This document shows, one piece after another, positions 7,786 to 9,108 of a stretch of DNA of 9,108 nt. The DNA comes from DATDRM01 sp035291705 (GTDB lineage Bacteria > Chloroflexota > Anaerolineae > Anaerolineales > UBA4823): the NCBI GenBank assembly GCA_035291705.1, contig DATDRM010000032.1:1-9108 (forward strand), given 5' to 3'. The first letter of the stretch is position 1. Each line of letters starts with the position of its first letter. The notes beneath the pieces are model-generated. The model worked only from the letters and a program-made list of their open reading frames with translations, did no database searches and had not been told where the DNA came from. The translations under genes and the position numbers were made by a program.

Positions 7786-8301
7786 TCACAACATGGTTTC
7801 CAATGTTGCCCGCCGGTCGGCAAAGGCGGCGTCAGCCTTGAGAGGCAAACATTCTGCCAGTACGTGATTTTGCATGAGCAGGTTAAAAGCGAAAGCCATG
7901 CAGGTCGCTTCACCACACTGCCCACAGTTGATCTGCGGCAGCAGAGCCCATACATCCAATGGGCGGGGAGCGCGGCGGGCAGCAGTCATTGCCACCAATT
8001 CTGAGCGATGCTCCCAGGTCGCGTTGATGGCGTCAGCCAGCGCCTTGAGCAGTTCCAAGCCCTCCTCGGTGTCCTTGACCTGGGTAATATAGACCCGGTC
8101 AGAGTACAACGTGAGGAAACCTGGCTGGCGTCGAAAGGTGAGCGCGTGCGCCTGGGGGTTGTAAGCGATGATGTTGGGCAGGGTCGCAAGATATGGGATC
8201 ACCTCGTCAAGTGGGCGCGTAGGTTTGCCCATGACGATGATCTTGCCCGGCTCGGCGAGGCAGGGCAGGGTGCGCATAAGGAATATCGCCTCAAGAAACA
8301 T
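7786..8301 (-). CDS. FeS-domain protein (four-cysteine 4Fe-4S motif), downstream paralog
   Basis: This is a 171-residue protein with a C-terminal FeS domain: Cys126, Cys129, Cys134 and Cys151 in the order C-X2-C-X4-C-X16-C, inside LLPQINCGQCGEATCMAFAF. The pattern is that of the FeS domain (PF04060 type) in the large corrinoid subunit of CODH/ACS and in RnfB, and predicts one 4Fe-4S cluster. The N-terminal half (LAEPGK, PYLATLP, ALTF) matches the neighbouring gene at 8584-9108 segment by segment, including Cys14 in TLPC, so the two are paralogs. The function is unknown. No membrane segment or corrinoid barrel is seen, and it is probably cytoplasmic. The ATG at 8301 shares a base with the stop of a 19-codon frame (TGATG) and has no ribosome binding site. 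An ATG at 8274 with GAGG eleven bases upstream is an alternative. The frame stays open further upstream, so a frameshifted longer gene is possible. Confidence 0.8.
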   Translation of the reverse strand: MFLEAIFLMRTLPCLAEPGKIIVMGKPTRPLDEVIPYLATLPNIIAYNPQAHALTFRRQPGFLTLYSDRVYITQVKDTEEGLELLKALADAINATWEHRSELVAMTAARRAPRPLDVWALLPQINCGQCGEATCMAFAFNLLMQNHVLAECLPLKADAAFADRRATLETML

Positions 8302-8360
8302 CACGGCTTGAAAAGGTAGCCGTTGATCTGAGTGATGCCCGCACCGGGCACCTGGATCAT
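8301..8360 (-). CDS. 19-residue reading frame coupled to the FeS-protein gene, or a frameshifted gene start
   Basis: The frame encodes MIQVPGAGITQINGYLFKP and stops at TGATG, sharing one base with the ATG of the FeS-protein gene. AAAGG stands four bases ahead of the ATG, and a GTG one codon earlier is also possible. It begins only six bases after the stop of the 48-residue gene. Two readings fit. It may be a tiny coupled peptide that delivers ribosomes to the next gene, which has no binding site of its own. Or it may be the true N-terminus of that gene, since one added base near 8304 would join it in frame as ...LFKPVMFLEAIFL. I cannot decide from the sequence. The peptide reads like protein rather than random codons, but it is short. 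Confidence 0.4.
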   Translation of the reverse strand: MIQVPGAGITQINGYLFKP

Positions 8361-8366
8361 CACCTT

Positions 8367-8513
8367 TCAGCCGCCTTCGAGTAAATCACGCGCCTTGCCT
8401 TTAAAATGTGTCTTGAGGAATGCCAGGGCGCCCTGCGCGTCCTCGTCAAGCAAAATCTGGATCAATTCTAGAATGTCTTTCTCCTCCAGAACGAGGTTTA
8501 TGGCTTTCTTCAT
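8367..8513 (-). CDS. Small helical protein of 48 residues
   Basis: This is a small gene with an excellent ribosome binding site: AGGAAGGAG, with GGAG six bases before the ATG at 8513. The product starts MKKAINLVLEEKDILELIQ, continues with an acidic hydrophobic stretch (ILLDEDAQGALAFLKTHF) and ends KARDLLEGG. Leu and Ile recur at three- and four-residue steps, which predicts one or two amphipathic helices. There are no cysteines, signal peptide or membrane segment. It sits between two FeS-domain paralogs, 70 bp after the first and six bases before the 19-codon frame, so it belongs to that operon. I do not recognise the family. A small partner or regulator of the FeS proteins is conceivable, but only by position. 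Confidence 0.75.
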   Translation of the reverse strand: MKKAINLVLEEKDILELIQILLDEDAQGALAFLKTHFKGKARDLLEGG

Positions 8514-8583
8514 TGCGCACTCCTTCCTAATAAAGCGTGGAATCAGAGAACCTCACGCCCTTTTTTCACAGTCAACGCATAAA

Positions 8584-9108
8584 TCAGTGCCGTAAACTAC
8601 CTTTACCCGATAGCCGGGGCTTCGATAATAATCTCCGCAGCTCGGCCAACTTTCCAGCGTATTGTGGCTCAAACAACAGCTGACAGTCAGCGATCTTCTT
8701 CTGAGAGGTCGTAAGTTTCAGCGCGAAGGTGTAACAGGTCGGCTCTCCGCACTGTTTGCAATTGGTTTGCGGAAGGAGTTTGTAGATCGCCATCGGCGTC
8801 GGGCGTTGGTGGGTTTTTGCGTCGGGCGTGATCTCGTCCCGCCGTTCCCAGGTGCGGTTAACCAGGTCGATCAGGCCTTTGAGCTCCTTCTCGGCTGCAG
8901 CGCGATCCTCCACATTGCTGGTGGAGATCTCAAAAGCATGAAATGCAATGTTGTGCCCGCCTTTCTTCCAGGTCAAGGCGTTGGCCTCGCGCAAGTACAC
9001 CGCGCCCCGCAGCGTGGCATTGAGGTAGGGAAAGACCCCCGAGATATCGGTGGTTAACCGGGCGGTGGCGGCGAAGCGTTCCGACCCCGGATCGCAGGGC
9101 GGGGTAAA
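8584..9108 (-). CDS. FeS-domain protein (four-cysteine 4Fe-4S motif), upstream paralog, cut by the window edge
   Basis: The visible C-terminal 174 residues belong to a gene that continues past the right edge. The frame is open to the last base, and a GTG at 9000 is internal, not the start, because the paralog alignment runs beyond it. Counting from the edge, the FeS domain has Cys117, Cys120, Cys125 and Cys142 with the same C-X2-C-X4-C-X16-C spacing as its neighbour, inside IYKLLPQTNCKQCGEPTCYT, close to the FeS motif of the CODH/ACS corrinoid protein. The N-terminal part has FTPPCDPGSE, PYLNATLRGA and ALTWKKGG, then VNRTWERRDE; the neighbour has TLPC, PYLATLP, ALTF and INATWEHRSE at the same places. 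It therefore arose by duplication with the 7786-8301 gene. The tail is basic. Role unknown; an electron-carrying or cofactor-related function is an inference from the cluster alone. Confidence 0.85.
   Translation of the reverse strand, partial: FTPPCDPGSERFAATARLTTDISGVFPYLNATLRGAVYLREANALTWKKGGHNIAFHAFEISTSNVEDRAAAEKELKGLIDLVNRTWERRDEITPDAKTHQRPTPMAIYKLLPQTNCKQCGEPTCYTFALKLTTSQKKIADCQLLFEPQYAGKLAELRRLLSKPRLSGKGSLRH

Noticed and set aside
8584..9000. The GTG at 9000 as the start of the upstream FeS gene
   Set aside because: The frame stays open to the window edge and the upstream residues (FTPPCDPGSE, PYLNATLRGA) align with the paralog, so the GTG is an internal valine.
7786..9108. Assigning the FeS proteins as CODH/ACS corrinoid subunit or RnfB
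   Set aside because: Only the four-cysteine FeS motif is shared. There is no corrinoid TIM barrel, no ferredoxin repeat and no membrane helix, and the motif is C-terminal here.

Overview
The window is a stretch of bacterial chromosome in which every gene I can support lies on the minus strand, so transcription runs from the right edge to the left. The gene families, the domain style of the sigma factor and primase, and the pair of small 4Fe-4S proteins fit Chloroflexota, probably Anaerolineae. That placement comes from recognition, not from a search. There are no tRNA, rRNA, IS or CRISPR features, and no gap between genes exceeds about 210 bp.

The layout in transcription order has three blocks. 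(1) Right edge to 7786: a compact cluster of two paralogous proteins that carry a C-terminal four-cysteine FeS domain of the kind found in the CODH/ACS corrinoid protein. The first is cut by the window edge. Between them lie a 48-residue small gene with a strong ribosome binding site and a 19-codon reading frame whose stop overlaps the start of the second paralog. (2) 7662 to 2139: an extended -10 promoter, then dnaG (primase), rpoD (principal sigma factor) and a 13-or-so-helix membrane protein, each overlapping the next by 1-4 bases. This is a version of the macromolecular synthesis operon with a membrane protein as its third member. (3) 2093 to the left edge: a near-consensus promoter, an approximately 130-nt leader with nested inverted repeats, and the first genes of the respiratory complex I operon, nuoA-nuoB-nuoC-nuoD (nuoD incomplete).

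Functionally, block 2 couples replication priming to housekeeping transcription. Its sigma factor would be expected to read the promoters seen ahead of dnaG and nuoA. Block 3 encodes the quinone-side connecting module of NADH:quinone oxidoreductase: NuoA in the membrane, NuoB with cluster N2, NuoC, and NuoD with the quinone site. Block 1 has no assigned role. The least explained parts are the FeS-protein/small-ORF cluster, including a possible frameshift at 8301-8304, and the folded leader ahead of nuoA with a short reading frame inside it.
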